Part shown: positions 8,797-17,055 of the stretch, one piece after another
Numbering within the stretch: position 1 is the stretch's first letter
Layout of the letters: each line of letters starts with the position of its first letter
Origin: Phytoactinopolyspora halotolerans
GTDB taxonomy: Bacteria; Actinomycetota; Actinomycetes; Jiangellales; Jiangellaceae
DNA: 64,000 nt
Reading direction: 5' to 3'
NCBI RefSeq assembly: GCF_010550675.1
Contig: NZ_JAAGOA010000021.1
Coordinates: 34,786 to 98,785, forward strand
Made by a program: the position numbers and the translations under genes
Notes under the pieces: model-generated
Databases searched by the model: none
What the model was told of the DNA's origin: nothing
What the model saw: the letters and a program-made list of their open reading frames with translations, nothing else

Positions 8797-11616
8797 ATGC
8801 GGACTGGACGATCAGGCGAGTGGAACGGGAACGCATGGACGGCCGGCATCATCGGCCATGAACTGGAGCGAACACGGTTACGTGACCTCGTCGCCGCGCT
8901 CGCGGAGGGCGTCGGCGGCGCGATTCTGGTCTCCGGCCGGGCGGGAACCGGCAAGAGCGAGCTGGTGCGGTACGTGCAGGCGTTCGCGAGCGCACGACCG
9001 GCACCGAAGGACTCAGGAATCACGCTCGCGCATGTGGTGGGCGCGGAGTCGGAACGGGCATGGGCGTATTCCGGACTGCATCTGGTGCTCTCCGGCGTCA
9101 TCGGCGCGCTTGACGTGGAGCGCCTGCGGCAGATGGCTCCGCGGGTGGACGCCTTGCTCGCCAGGTTGAACGACCAGAGCGCGAGCTACGACGTGGCACG
9201 GCAGGTGCAGGGCCTGATCGCCGGAGTGGACACGCCGATGCTGCTGACCGTGGACGACGCACATCTGCTGGATGTGTGGTCGCAGGAGGTGCTGGGTTTC
9301 GTGGCCCGGCGGTTGCGGTCGGTGCCGGTGCTCATGCTGGTGACGGCGGACGGGTCCGAGGACATGGCGCCGTTCAACGGGCTGGCGGCGGTCACTCTGG
9401 ACGACCTGTCGCCGTCGGATGCGATCCGGCTGATTCATCGTGCGGTGGGGCCGCACGTGTCGTCCCGGGCGGCGGAGTCGATCGTCGAACGCGTGGGCGG
9501 CAACCCGGGTGCGCTCCTGGATGTCGTGCACCGGATACCGCATGACCAGCTCACCGGATCCGTTCCGCTCGACCGACACCTGCCCAGGTCGCCGGTCCTG
9601 CTGGCGCACCGCCGGCACGAGCTCGACGGCCTCGAACCCGCGCAGCGACACGCTCTGCTGCTGGCCGAGGCGAGCGAGGACCGCACGCTCGCTCCGGTGC
9701 TCAGCGCGTTGCGCGAGCACGGGGAGACGCTCGCCACATGGCTGCTGGACGAGCATGTGGTCGAGGCCGACGGCGACCACTATGCGCTGCGCCGGCCGGT
9801 GACGGCGTCCGTCGTCTGGCAAGAGGCGACGTTCAGCGAGCGCTCCAGGGCACACCAGGCGCTCGCCGCCGCCTATGGGGAGCGGGATCCCGACCAGCGG
9901 TTGTGGCATCTGGCCCAGCTCCTGCACCACGGCGACGCGGAGCATGCGGCTGACCTCCAGCACGCGGCGGAGCGGGCCGTCGTCCGCGGGGAACTGGCCC
10001 GGGCGCTGTCCTTCGCGCGGGAGGCCGTCCGCCTGACCGATGAGGTCTCCGCGCGGGTGGAACGGTTGCTGCTCCTCGGGCGGCTGTGCCTGCTGAGCGG
10101 TTGCTTCGGCGAAGTGATCGGGATCGCACAGGAGCGATTCCGGCTGGACACCACCGCGCCGCAGCGGGCCGATCTGGCCCTGCTCGAGGCACGTGCGCGC
10201 TGCCTGCTCGACGGCGATGTGGCCGCCGGCCTGATCACCAGGCACGCCGAGGAACTGGCCGACGACGATCCGAACCGAGCGGCTCGGTTGAACCTGTTCG
10301 CCGTCAGTGCCTATGCCAGGAGGCTGGAGCAGGCGGAAGCGGATAGGTTCCTCGCCGTCGCCGAGCGATACGCCGCATACTTCGACGGCGCCACGCACCG
10401 CATGTACCGGCGCGCGTCGGCGTGCCTGGCGTCGATCAGCGGCGATCTCGGCCGAGCGCTGGACCTCATCGACGACGACATGGTGGCGTCGGACGTCTTC
10501 TCCGAGGCCGAGCAGCGCATCTGCCGCGCGTGGGTGCTGACGCGGGCGGAGCGGTTCGACGCGGCGCGGAGCCTGCTCGTCGCCGTCACCCGGGACCGGC
10601 GGCTGCGCGACTCGCCGTTGCTGATGGGCGAGGCGTATGCGGCGCTGGCGGTGCTGGAGACCCACGCCGGGCGCCCAGTGGCGGCGCGCGACGCCGGTAC
10701 GCAGGGGCGGCGCCTCGGCGCCGGCGGCGTCTCGTCGGCGGTGCTGTCCGCGCACATGGTGCGCACGCATGCCCTGCTCGGTGACGAGGAGGCTGCGTGG
10801 GAGCGGCACCGGGAAGCGGCGGAGCGAGCGCGACGGCACAGCGACGGGTGGATCACGGCGGCACTTCAGGCCGAGGCCGGGAGTGTGTTGCTCCTCGCGG
10901 GCCGATACGAGGAGTCCGTCGCGACGCTGGAGCGCGCTCGACGGGTGGCACTGGAACACAGCGATCCGTCGATCCTCGCGGTCGAGCCTGACTACATCGA
11001 GGCGTGCGTGCATGCCGGTGATCTGGACCGTGCCGAGGATGCCTTGGCCGAGTACGAGGGGCGAGTGCTGAAGACGCCGACGGTGTGGGCTCAGCACACC
11101 CTGGCCCGGTGCCGTGCATTGGTGGCCGAGGGGGAAGAGTCGGTCGAGCTGTTCAAGGTCGCGCTGGAGACGGGGGTCGAGGACACCTCGCCGGTGGAGG
11201 TGGCCAGGACGATGCTCTGTCTGGGGGACCGGCTGCGCCGGATGCGCCACCGGGCCGAGTCCGCGGGGTGGTTGCGGCGGGCGCGGGTACTGGCCCAGGA
11301 ATGCGGTGCCGCTGCGCTGGCCGAGCTCGCCGATCGGGAGCTGTACGCATCGGGACACCACTCGTCTCCGTCGGAGGTGACGTGGGACGCGTATGAGGAT
11401 CGTCTGACGCCGGCCGAGCGTCGTGTCTCCGAGTTGGTGGCCGCGGGCAGGCGCAACCGGGAGATCGCCACTGACCTGTACGTGTCGGTACGTACCGTGG
11501 AGGCCCACCTCAGCCGCATCTACCGGAAGGTGGGTGTGCGCTCGCGGGCCGAGCTGGCGAGCCTGGTCAGCATGGCCAGGGACGAGCTGGACGACCGGCG
11601 CCGACCCGGCGACTGA
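8797..11616 (+). CDS. LAL-type LuxR transcriptional regulator (full length)
   Basis: This is a 939-residue large ATP-binding LuxR regulator. It carries Walker A GRAGTGKS at residues 47-54, Walker B MLLTVDDAHLLD at about 148-159, a long helical TPR-like sensor, and a C-terminal LuxR domain (LTPAERRVSELVAAGRRNRE, then VSVRTVEAHLSRIYRKVGVR). The sensor and DNA-binding parts are clearly paralogous to the truncated gene at the left edge: conserved runs include LLDGDVAAG and DPNRAARLNLFA. It is divergently arranged with the MalT-like gene, sharing a 232-base promoter region. Its target is not evident. Confidence 0.92.
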   Translation: MRTGRSGEWNGNAWTAGIIGHELERTRLRDLVAALAEGVGGAILVSGRAGTGKSELVRYVQAFASARPAPKDSGITLAHVVGAESERAWAYSGLHLVLSGVIGALDVERLRQMAPRVDALLARLNDQSASYDVARQVQGLIAGVDTPMLLTVDDAHLLDVWSQEVLGFVARRLRSVPVLMLVTADGSEDMAPFNGLAAVTLDDLSPSDAIRLIHRAVGPHVSSRAAESIVERVGGNPGALLDVVHRIPHDQLTGSVPLDRHLPRSPVLLAHRRHELDGLEPAQRHALLLAEASEDRTLAPVLSALREHGETLATWLLDEHVVEADGDHYALRRPVTASVVWQEATFSERSRAHQALAAAYGERDPDQRLWHLAQLLHHGDAEHAADLQHAAERAVVRGELARALSFAREAVRLTDEVSARVERLLLLGRLCLLSGCFGEVIGIAQERFRLDTTAPQRADLALLEARARCLLDGDVAAGLITRHAEELADDDPNRAARLNLFAVSAYARRLEQAEADRFLAVAERYAAYFDGATHRMYRRASACLASISGDLGRALDLIDDDMVASDVFSEAEQRICRAWVLTRAERFDAARSLLVAVTRDRRLRDSPLLMGEAYAALAVLETHAGRPVAARDAGTQGRRLGAGGVSSAVLSAHMVRTHALLGDEEAAWERHREAAERARRHSDGWITAALQAEAGSVLLLAGRYEESVATLERARRVALEHSDPSILAVEPDYIEACVHAGDLDRAEDALAEYEGRVLKTPTVWAQHTLARCRALVAEGEESVELFKVALETGVEDTSPVEVARTMLCLGDRLRRMRHRAESAGWLRRARVLAQECGAAALAELADRELYASGHHSSPSEVTWDAYEDRLTPAERRVSELVAAGRRNREIATDLYVSVRTVEAHLSRIYRKVGVRSRAELASLVSMARDELDDRRRPGD

Positions 11617-11810
11617 CCGAGCCCGTCCGACCGCGCGGGAGGACGGTCGCCGATAGCGCATGCGTGCGGCGAATGTGAAGCACGTCACTCTGTCTGATCG
11701 TGCGTTCACGACGACGCGCATGCTCTTGCTTGTTGACGGCGTCGGCGGAGCCTGATGCGGGGATCCGTTGGATGGCGCCATCGGCTTCGGGCGCAGGAGA
11801 GGGGAACCGG

Positions 11811-13079
11811 ATGTACCAGGGCAAGAAGGCGGTGCTCGTGGGGTGCGGCACGCGCGCGGACGCGATCAAACTCGCGCCGCTGGTGCGCGAGCTCCGGAAC
11901 GGCCCGTGGACACATCCGGTGGTGGCCGCGTCCGGGCCGGATCGGGACGCGATGGACCAGGTCAACGGGCTGTTCGGGATAGTGCCGGACGTCGACCTCG
12001 GACTGACCGACCGTGATCTGACGCTGACCGAGACGACCACCCACGCGTTGAGCGCGTACAGCAGCCTGCTCGATGCCCAGGATGTGGATGCCGTGGTGAT
12101 CGCGGGAGGGACGACGACGGCGCTCGCCGCGGCCCTCGCGGGTTTTCACGCCAAGCGTCCGGTCGTGCATGTGGAGGCCGGGCTGCGCACCGGCTGTTTC
12201 TACGCTCCGTTCCCTGAGGAGGTCAACCGCCGGTTGATCGGTCAGATCGCATCGTTGCACCTCGCTCCGACCTGGATGAACCGGGCGAACCTGCTTGAGG
12301 AGGGCGTGTACCCGGCCGACGTGAGCGTCACCGGGAGCACGGTGATCGATGCTCTCTCCCGCGCAGCGTCGATGCGGATGCCCACCGGCGACCGCGTCGT
12401 CGATGCGGCGATAGCGGAGCGACGGCAGGTGGTGTTGGTGACCGTGGACCGCCGGGCGGGCGGCGATTCCGGGTTGGCGGCAATCGGACGGGCCGTCGCC
12501 GCCGTCGCCCGGGCCCGGCCCGAGTTGCTGATGGTCGTGCCGGTGGACGCTGCGGCAGCCGTGCGAAAGCGGCTGCTGCCGCCGTTGAAGGAGATCGAGA
12601 ACGTTCGGGTGATCCCACCGCTGCCATATGGTCCCTTCGCCTGGGTTCTCAGCCGTTCGACGCTCGTGCTGACCGACTCGGGCTCGATACAGGAGGAGGC
12701 CCCCGCCTTCGGGGTGCCGGTGCTGGTCGCGAGAGACACGACGGAGCGGCCGGAGGCGGTGGAGACAGGTGCGGCGAGGCTGGTGGGTACCCAATCCGGC
12801 GCGATCGTGCACGCCGTGGAGGCACTCCTCGATCGGATCGGACGCGCTGCTGCCACGTCGCGGACATCCACGGCACCCGTCGCCGCCTCCGCCGATGCGT
12901 CTGTGCCGGAATACCGGACCGGCCACCGGGCGCCGCACGGCGTGCTGGTCAGCCCGTTCGGCGACGGGCAGGCGGCCGCGCGGATGCGCTCGGCCATCGA
13001 GGAACTGCTGGGAGTCGGGCAGCGGATCCCGGAGTTCGCCGCGCCGGTGCCGCTGCTGGAGGAGGCGAAGGCGTCGTAG
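11811..13079 (+). CDS. UDP-N-acetylglucosamine 2-epimerase homologue (WecB family), altered active site
   Basis: This is a 422-residue protein with the two-domain non-hydrolysing UDP-GlcNAc 2-epimerase fold. Conserved motifs are VEAGLRTG (121-128), FPEEVNR (134-140), TDSGSIQEEAP (288-298), RDTTERPEAV (309-318) and a C-terminal FGDGQA. Compared with E. coli WecB, the catalytic Asp of the GDT motif is Gly100 (AGGTTT) and the His of TGHRR is Asp213 (TVDRR), so ordinary epimerase activity is doubtful. About 35 extra residues (343-378) precede the last helix. The ATG follows GGAGAGGGGA, a strong ribosome site; an open frame extends upstream to 11700 but has no better start. The glycosyltransferase downstream suggests amino-sugar polymer chemistry. 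Confidence 0.85.
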   Translation: MYQGKKAVLVGCGTRADAIKLAPLVRELRNGPWTHPVVAASGPDRDAMDQVNGLFGIVPDVDLGLTDRDLTLTETTTHALSAYSSLLDAQDVDAVVIAGGTTTALAAALAGFHAKRPVVHVEAGLRTGCFYAPFPEEVNRRLIGQIASLHLAPTWMNRANLLEEGVYPADVSVTGSTVIDALSRAASMRMPTGDRVVDAAIAERRQVVLVTVDRRAGGDSGLAAIGRAVAAVARARPELLMVVPVDAAAAVRKRLLPPLKEIENVRVIPPLPYGPFAWVLSRSTLVLTDSGSIQEEAPAFGVPVLVARDTTERPEAVETGAARLVGTQSGAIVHAVEALLDRIGRAAATSRTSTAPVAASADASVPEYRTGHRAPHGVLVSPFGDGQAAARMRSAIEELLGVGQRIPEFAAPVPLLEEAKAS

Positions 13080-13091
13080 CCGGCGGAGCCG

Positions 13092-13126
13092 GCGCCAGGT
13101 CTACAACCCCCCAGTAGACCTGACGC
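13092..13126. terminator. Bidirectional hairpin terminator
   Basis: A 13-base inverted repeat with one mismatch (CAGGTCTAC / GTAGACCTG core) and a 9-base loop lies between the convergent epimerase and mini-protein genes. It has no T-tract, as is common in actinobacteria. Confidence 0.75.
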
Positions 13127-13158
13127 CGTGCTTGCGATGTGCCGGCCGCGGCCGACTG

Positions 13159-13350
13159 CTACCGCGTCGTCGCCCGGCGGCGTGCCGGGATGACGTTCTT
13201 CGCGGCGAGAAGCAGGTAGCCGATGGTGCACAGCGCCACCGCCAGTCCTACGAACGCCCAGATCGACGGCGAGCCGGTGGCGGCCAGTGCGGTCACACCG
13301 CCGGCGCCCGTCACGGCCGTCGACGAGTTCATTGCCGTGCCTTGATACAT
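13159..13350 (-). CDS. Small membrane protein with LAATG class E sortase-like sorting signal
   Basis: This is a 63-residue protein. Residues 1-29 contain no charged residue, LAATG is at 22-26, a single hydrophobic helix spans about 30-50, and the tail is basic (K51, R57-R59, R63). This order of pentapeptide, helix and positive tail is a cell-wall sorting signal, and LAXTG is the known preference of actinobacterial class E sortases. There is no separate N-terminal signal peptide. The ATG is preceded by GGGGGG at good spacing, supporting a real gene. It lies 75 bases after the glycosyltransferase gene on the same strand, so the two may be co-transcribed. Topology with N-terminus out is expected from the positive-inside rule. 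Function is unknown. Confidence 0.7.
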   Translation of the reverse strand: MYQGTAMNSSTAVTGAGGVTALAATGSPSIWAFVGLAVALCTIGYLLLAAKNVIPARRRATTR

Positions 13351-13425
13351 GTTTCCCCCCTAGTAGGTGCCGTGCGATCCTTGCGCCGCACGGCGTGGTG
13401 TGTGCGGCAGGTGAGTGGCTCTCGG

Positions 13426-14511
13426 TTACCGCGCCACCGACGTCGTCGTCTGGACGTGGTGCCAGGCCGCCGGGCGTCGCAGGACGACGTCGACGGCCGA
13501 CCGGAGCAGGACTCCCTGCAGGAACAGGTCATAGATCCACTCGATGAGAACTGGGGCGGCGAGAACGCGACCTCGGGCGCCCCGATGCCACACGGTGACG
13601 ACGCGTTCGGCGACGAAGATCAGCCCGAGCGGTGTCCACAGCGGGTGGATGCCGAATGCGCCGATGGCGATGATGTGTGCGGTGTAGGCGAGGTAGAGCC
13701 ACATGGCCACGACGCCGAACGCCATGCCTGCCTGCTGTAGTGCGTAAGGCCTGGTGACCCGGGTCAGCCCGTAGCTTCTCAGGTTCTCCAGGGCGCCGCG
13801 TTGCCAGCGCAGACGTTGTCGCCACAGGTCCCGCCACGTCGGCATGACCTCGGTGACGACGATGCACTCGGGCGGCGAGACGCAGCGCAGCCCCATGCTC
13901 TTGATCGCGAGCGTGATCTCGTTGTCCTCAGTCAGCGCGTGGGTGTCGTATACCTGGCCACGCTGCTCGAGTAGCCGTCGCAGGACGGCCACGCGATGCA
14001 GCGTGGCCGTCCCCGTCAGCACCAGCGCGTCGTCGGCCCGGCGGGCGATCTGCCTCTGATAGCGGGCATACTCGTTGCGTTGCAGTTCACCGAGGAGTCC
14101 GCCGCCGGGCTCCCCGAGGAAGATACCGCCGACCGCGCCCACCTGTGCATCACCGCTGAGCGTGGCCAGAGCGACCTCGATGAAGCGTGGCGCGAGCATC
14201 GAGTCGGCGTCCATCACCAAGATCGCGTCGCCTGCTCCGCGCAGGGGTAGCAACTCTCCGAGAACCTGGTTGAGTGCACCGGCCTTCTTGTGCGTGTTGC
14301 CGATCGTCTCGACCACCTCGGCGCGGTGTGCGGCGGCGACGCCGGCGGTGTCGTCCGCGCAGTTGTCGGCGACGACGATGACCGAATCCGGTCGGCGAGT
14401 CTGCCGGTGTAGCGACTCCAGCGCCGCCGCGATCCGGTCCGCCTCGTTGTGGGCCGGCATCACGACGGTGACGTGTGTGCCGTCCATGACGGGCGAGCGT
14501 GGCTCGCTCAT
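13426..14511 (-). CDS. Processive family 2 glycosyltransferase
   Basis: This is a 361-residue GT2 enzyme. It shows the nucleotide-sugar motifs VMPAHNEADRI (17-27), DNCADD, the metal-binding MDADS, the acceptor motif LTEDNE and QRLRW, the QxxRW signature of processive synthases such as cellulose, hyaluronan and poly-GlcNAc synthases. Two or more membrane helices follow in the C-terminal 110 residues (FGVVAMWLYLAYTAHIIAIG and a later one). It should build a polysaccharide or transfer several sugars at the inner membrane face. GGGGGATATCG before the ATG supports the start. The epimerase homologues on both sides suggest an N-acetylhexosamine substrate, which is inferred. Confidence 0.88.
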   Translation of the reverse strand: MSEPRSPVMDGTHVTVVMPAHNEADRIAAALESLHRQTRRPDSVIVVADNCADDTAGVAAAHRAEVVETIGNTHKKAGALNQVLGELLPLRGAGDAILVMDADSMLAPRFIEVALATLSGDAQVGAVGGIFLGEPGGGLLGELQRNEYARYQRQIARRADDALVLTGTATLHRVAVLRRLLEQRGQVYDTHALTEDNEITLAIKSMGLRCVSPPECIVVTEVMPTWRDLWRQRLRWQRGALENLRSYGLTRVTRPYALQQAGMAFGVVAMWLYLAYTAHIIAIGAFGIHPLWTPLGLIFVAERVVTVWHRGARGRVLAAPVLIEWIYDLFLQGVLLRSAVDVVLRRPAAWHHVQTTTSVAR

Positions 14512-15508
14512 CGATATCCCCCCGATGTGGTTCCCCCGTGGTTCCGCTCAGCGGTGGCCGCTGATTGCGGGCCATTTCGTCGTAGATACGAACAAAATGG
14601 ACGTACATCATTAGACACGGCTGGCTTGGTCGATGCGCGCTGAACGGTGGTGACATGTGTCACGGTCTGATAGCGTGCGACTACGCTGTGTGGTAATTGG
14701 TAGCACCATGTAAGGATGTGCTGTTCGCAGCCGTGCCGGATGGCGGTAGGTCGAAACCGCACACGTTGTACGGGTTTTCCGCATCCGAGCATCCGGGCCG
14801 ATCAATCCGGGTGGGGCGGCTGTGATCGCGGGCGCACCATCGCGGAAGGTACGCCGTCCAGAAGTGAGCGTTGTCGCACTGTGTGTGTTGTCGTGGGCGG
14901 CGCGGGGCATGGGCGTGCCGGACTACGTAGTTTCCACATGTTTCGTACGTGTTTCCCGCTTAAGTTCCCCTCGCCGCGGTTTGCCGACGCGGTGAACCCG
15001 GTGCGATCCGGCATAGTGCTGAACTGGGCCGTTCATGGGTCAGGGCGACGGTCGCGTTCGGGTCGGCGCAGGTGTGGGCCATCCGTCCGGGCGAGATTCT
15101 GATCGGCGTGCTGGGCGTGCGACCTCCAGAGGGGTGAGGTCGCGCGTCGTTCTGCCGCGCGCCTCGACTCCAGCCAGTCGGGGTGCGCGGCGTCTGCAGG
15201 TGCGTGAGCGCCTACGCGCCACGCGGGAGTGCCGCCGCGCCGGGCGCGGGGCATGGAGCCAGGCCAGGCGGATATCCGATGTCGGCCGAACGCGTGCGAC
15301 GTCGGTCGGAGGGGCGTCGGCCCGGAGCGTGCGACACCGATCGGCGGGGCGTGCGATGCAGGCCTGGCAATGTGACGTACGTCGCAGCCCGCCGGCGTGC
15401 GATCGCCCGGTGCCGAGGACTCTGCAATATGTGAGGCGCGGCTACGGGGGTCTTCGCGCATCGTGGGACATGGGGTCCGAGCGGTGAGCAGACGGCCGCG
15501 TCACGGAG
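14512..15508. other. Gene-poor intergenic region of about 1 kb
   Basis: No convincing gene is seen on either strand; the open frames are arginine-rich shadows without family resemblance. The first part is the leader of the leftward glycosyltransferase and contains a perfect 7-bp hairpin with a 3-base loop at 14548-14564 (TCAGCGG / CCGCTGA). The segment at about 14575-14720 is richer in A and T than its surroundings and could hold promoters. It may represent decayed coding DNA. Confidence 0.5.
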
Positions 15509-15547
15509 GCTCGGTGCGTTCCATCCCTACCTCGGAACGCACCGAGC
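15509..15547. promoter_or_regulatory. Perfect 14-bp inverted repeat in the leader of the short epimerase gene
   Basis: Arms GCTCGGTGCGTTCC at 15509-15522 and its exact complement at 15534-15547 flank an 11-base loop. It ends 37 bases before the start codon of the one-domain epimerase gene. It could be an operator, a leader hairpin or a terminator of upstream transcription. Confidence 0.75.
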
Positions 15548-15584
15548 GTCCCGCCGACGTACGCGAACGGCGAGGGGAGACGCG

Positions 15585-16271
15585 GTGAGAAACGAGCACG
15601 CGATCCTGATCGCGTACGGGTCGTGCGCCGAAGCGATGAATCTCGCTCCGGTCGTGCTGGAACTGCGGCGATGCCGCCGGATCCGTCCGGTGGTGGGTGC
15701 GCCGGGTGCGGGATCGGAGACCTTTGACCAGGTGCGGCGGCTGTTCCGGGTCGCGCCCGAGCTCGATCTGGACCTGGCCGGTTGCGGGACCTCGCTCTCC
15801 GACGTGGTGATGCGCGCCCGGGCTGGTCTCACCGCGTCGCTGGAGCGCAGTGCCGCCTACCTGACCGCTCGCGGGATCGGGTCGGTCCTGGTCGACGGTG
15901 ATTCGACGTTGTCTCTGGCCGTCGCCATGGTCGGGTTCCGCGGCGGGCTACCCGTCGTCCACGTGAACGCGGGCGTCACCGGTTCGCCGCCGGAGGACTA
16001 CCCGGACGGGGCACGGACCGGCCGGCTGATCGCGCAGGTGGCCTCGCTCCACCTGGCACCGACCGCGGCTGAGCGCCGATCGCTGATCGACAACGGGGTC
16101 GACCCGGATGACATCGTGGTGACCGGCAGGCTCACGGTCGACACCAGGATGGCTTCGGCGGGGAACCCGTTCGGCGACGGGCGCGCGGCGGCGCGGGTGC
16201 GAGCGGCCGTCGAGGAGCTGCTGGGGCTCGGCCGGCGCATGCCCGATTTCGAGCAGTCTCACCTGGTGTAG
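15585..16271 (+). CDS. One-domain UDP-GlcNAc 2-epimerase-like protein (internal deletion)
   Basis: This 228-residue protein matches the N-terminal Rossmann domain of the epimerase at 11811 and then jumps directly to the last 30 residues (NPFGDGRAAARV, ELLGLGRRMPDF), lacking roughly 195 residues of C-terminal domain. Asp106 of the GDT-like motif is kept (DGDST), but the VEAGLRTG glutamate is Asn128 (VNAGVTGS) and the PEE motif is lost, so catalysis is unlikely. In the GT-B fold the final helix packs back on the N-terminal domain, so the protein could still fold. GAGGGGAGAC before the GTG start supports translation. It may be a pseudogene or a repurposed sugar-nucleotide-binding protein. Confidence 0.72.
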   Translation: MRNEHAILIAYGSCAEAMNLAPVVLELRRCRRIRPVVGAPGAGSETFDQVRRLFRVAPELDLDLAGCGTSLSDVVMRARAGLTASLERSAAYLTARGIGSVLVDGDSTLSLAVAMVGFRGGLPVVHVNAGVTGSPPEDYPDGARTGRLIAQVASLHLAPTAAERRSLIDNGVDPDDIVVTGRLTVDTRMASAGNPFGDGRAAARVRAAVEELLGLGRRMPDFEQSHLV

Positions 16272-16284
16272 CCCGCCCGGAGGT

Positions 16285-16830
16285 TCAGCCGGCCGGCGGG
16301 AACCCGAGGTGCGCCAACGCCTGTCGGAGCAGCACACCATGGCCGCCGTGCATCTCCTGCTGAACCAGGTCCGCCGCGGCCTCGGACGGCGTCAGCCAGG
16401 CCAGATCGAGCGCGTCCTGACGCGGCTGGCAATCTCCGGTGACGGTGACGATGAACGCCAGTGCGACGGCGTGCTGGCGTGGATCATGGAACGGCGTGAC
16501 GCCCGGCGTCGGAAAATGCTCGGCCACTGTGAACGGCTGCGGGGAAGCGGGGATGCGTGGCAGTGCGAGCGATCCGAGATCCTTCTCCAGGTGCCTGTGC
16601 AGCGCATCCCGGATCCGTTCGTGGTACAAGACGCGGCCGGCCACCAGCTCGCGCCGGATCTCTCCGGATGCCGTCGACCGCAGCAGCAGGCCCAGCGACG
16701 TCACCACGCCGGTGTCGTCCACGCGGACCGGCACGGCGGTGACGTACAGGATCGGCAGGCGCTCCCGGGCGAAGGCCAGTTCGTCCGGGTCGAGCCAGTT
16801 CTCGTGCGAATCCACCGCAGTCTGATTCAT
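16285..16830 (-). CDS. Nudix-fold family protein (DUF4916-like)
   Basis: This 181-residue protein resembles the actinobacterial DUF4916/NUDIX family, with conserved runs ARERLPILYVTAVPVRVDD, RVLYHERIRDALHRHLEKDL, ASPQPFTVAEHFPTPGVTPF and DPRQHAVALAFIV. The canonical Nudix box GX5EX7REUXEEXGU is not present, so hydrolase activity cannot be assumed. It is convergent with the short epimerase gene with 13 bases between the stops. The start ATG gives the usual family length. Its substrate is unknown. Confidence 0.8.
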   Translation of the reverse strand: MNQTAVDSHENWLDPDELAFARERLPILYVTAVPVRVDDTGVVTSLGLLLRSTASGEIRRELVAGRVLYHERIRDALHRHLEKDLGSLALPRIPASPQPFTVAEHFPTPGVTPFHDPRQHAVALAFIVTVTGDCQPRQDALDLAWLTPSEAAADLVQQEMHGGHGVLLRQALAHLGFPPAG

Positions 16831-17055
16831 GCCTCGTTTCTACCGGACGCGCCGACCACACGACGCAGCCGCCACGCGGAGGAGAGGCTTCCGGGCCGGG
16901 ACGGGCGGTCACGAAAGGCACGCAACGGTGATATCGCCCTGGGTCGAACGGACGAGAGGATGCGCGTATGCCCGCGTGCCGGAGCCTGCGCGGCGGTACG
17001 GCGGTATCGACGCTGGGCGGATGGGTCGGTGCAGGGCACAAGCGCAGCGCACCGT

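Noticed and set aside
9013..11781. Open frame of about 920 codons on the minus strand
   Set aside because: It is antisense to the LAL regulator, which has clear domains and a good start; the minus-strand product is low complexity.
14716..15588. Several open frames of 60-150 codons between the glycosyltransferase and the short epimerase
   Set aside because: They are arginine-rich, lack ribosome sites and resemble no family.
11811..16830. Natural-product biosynthetic cluster
   Set aside because: There are sugar-type enzymes but no scaffold synthase, so a surface-glycan locus is more likely.
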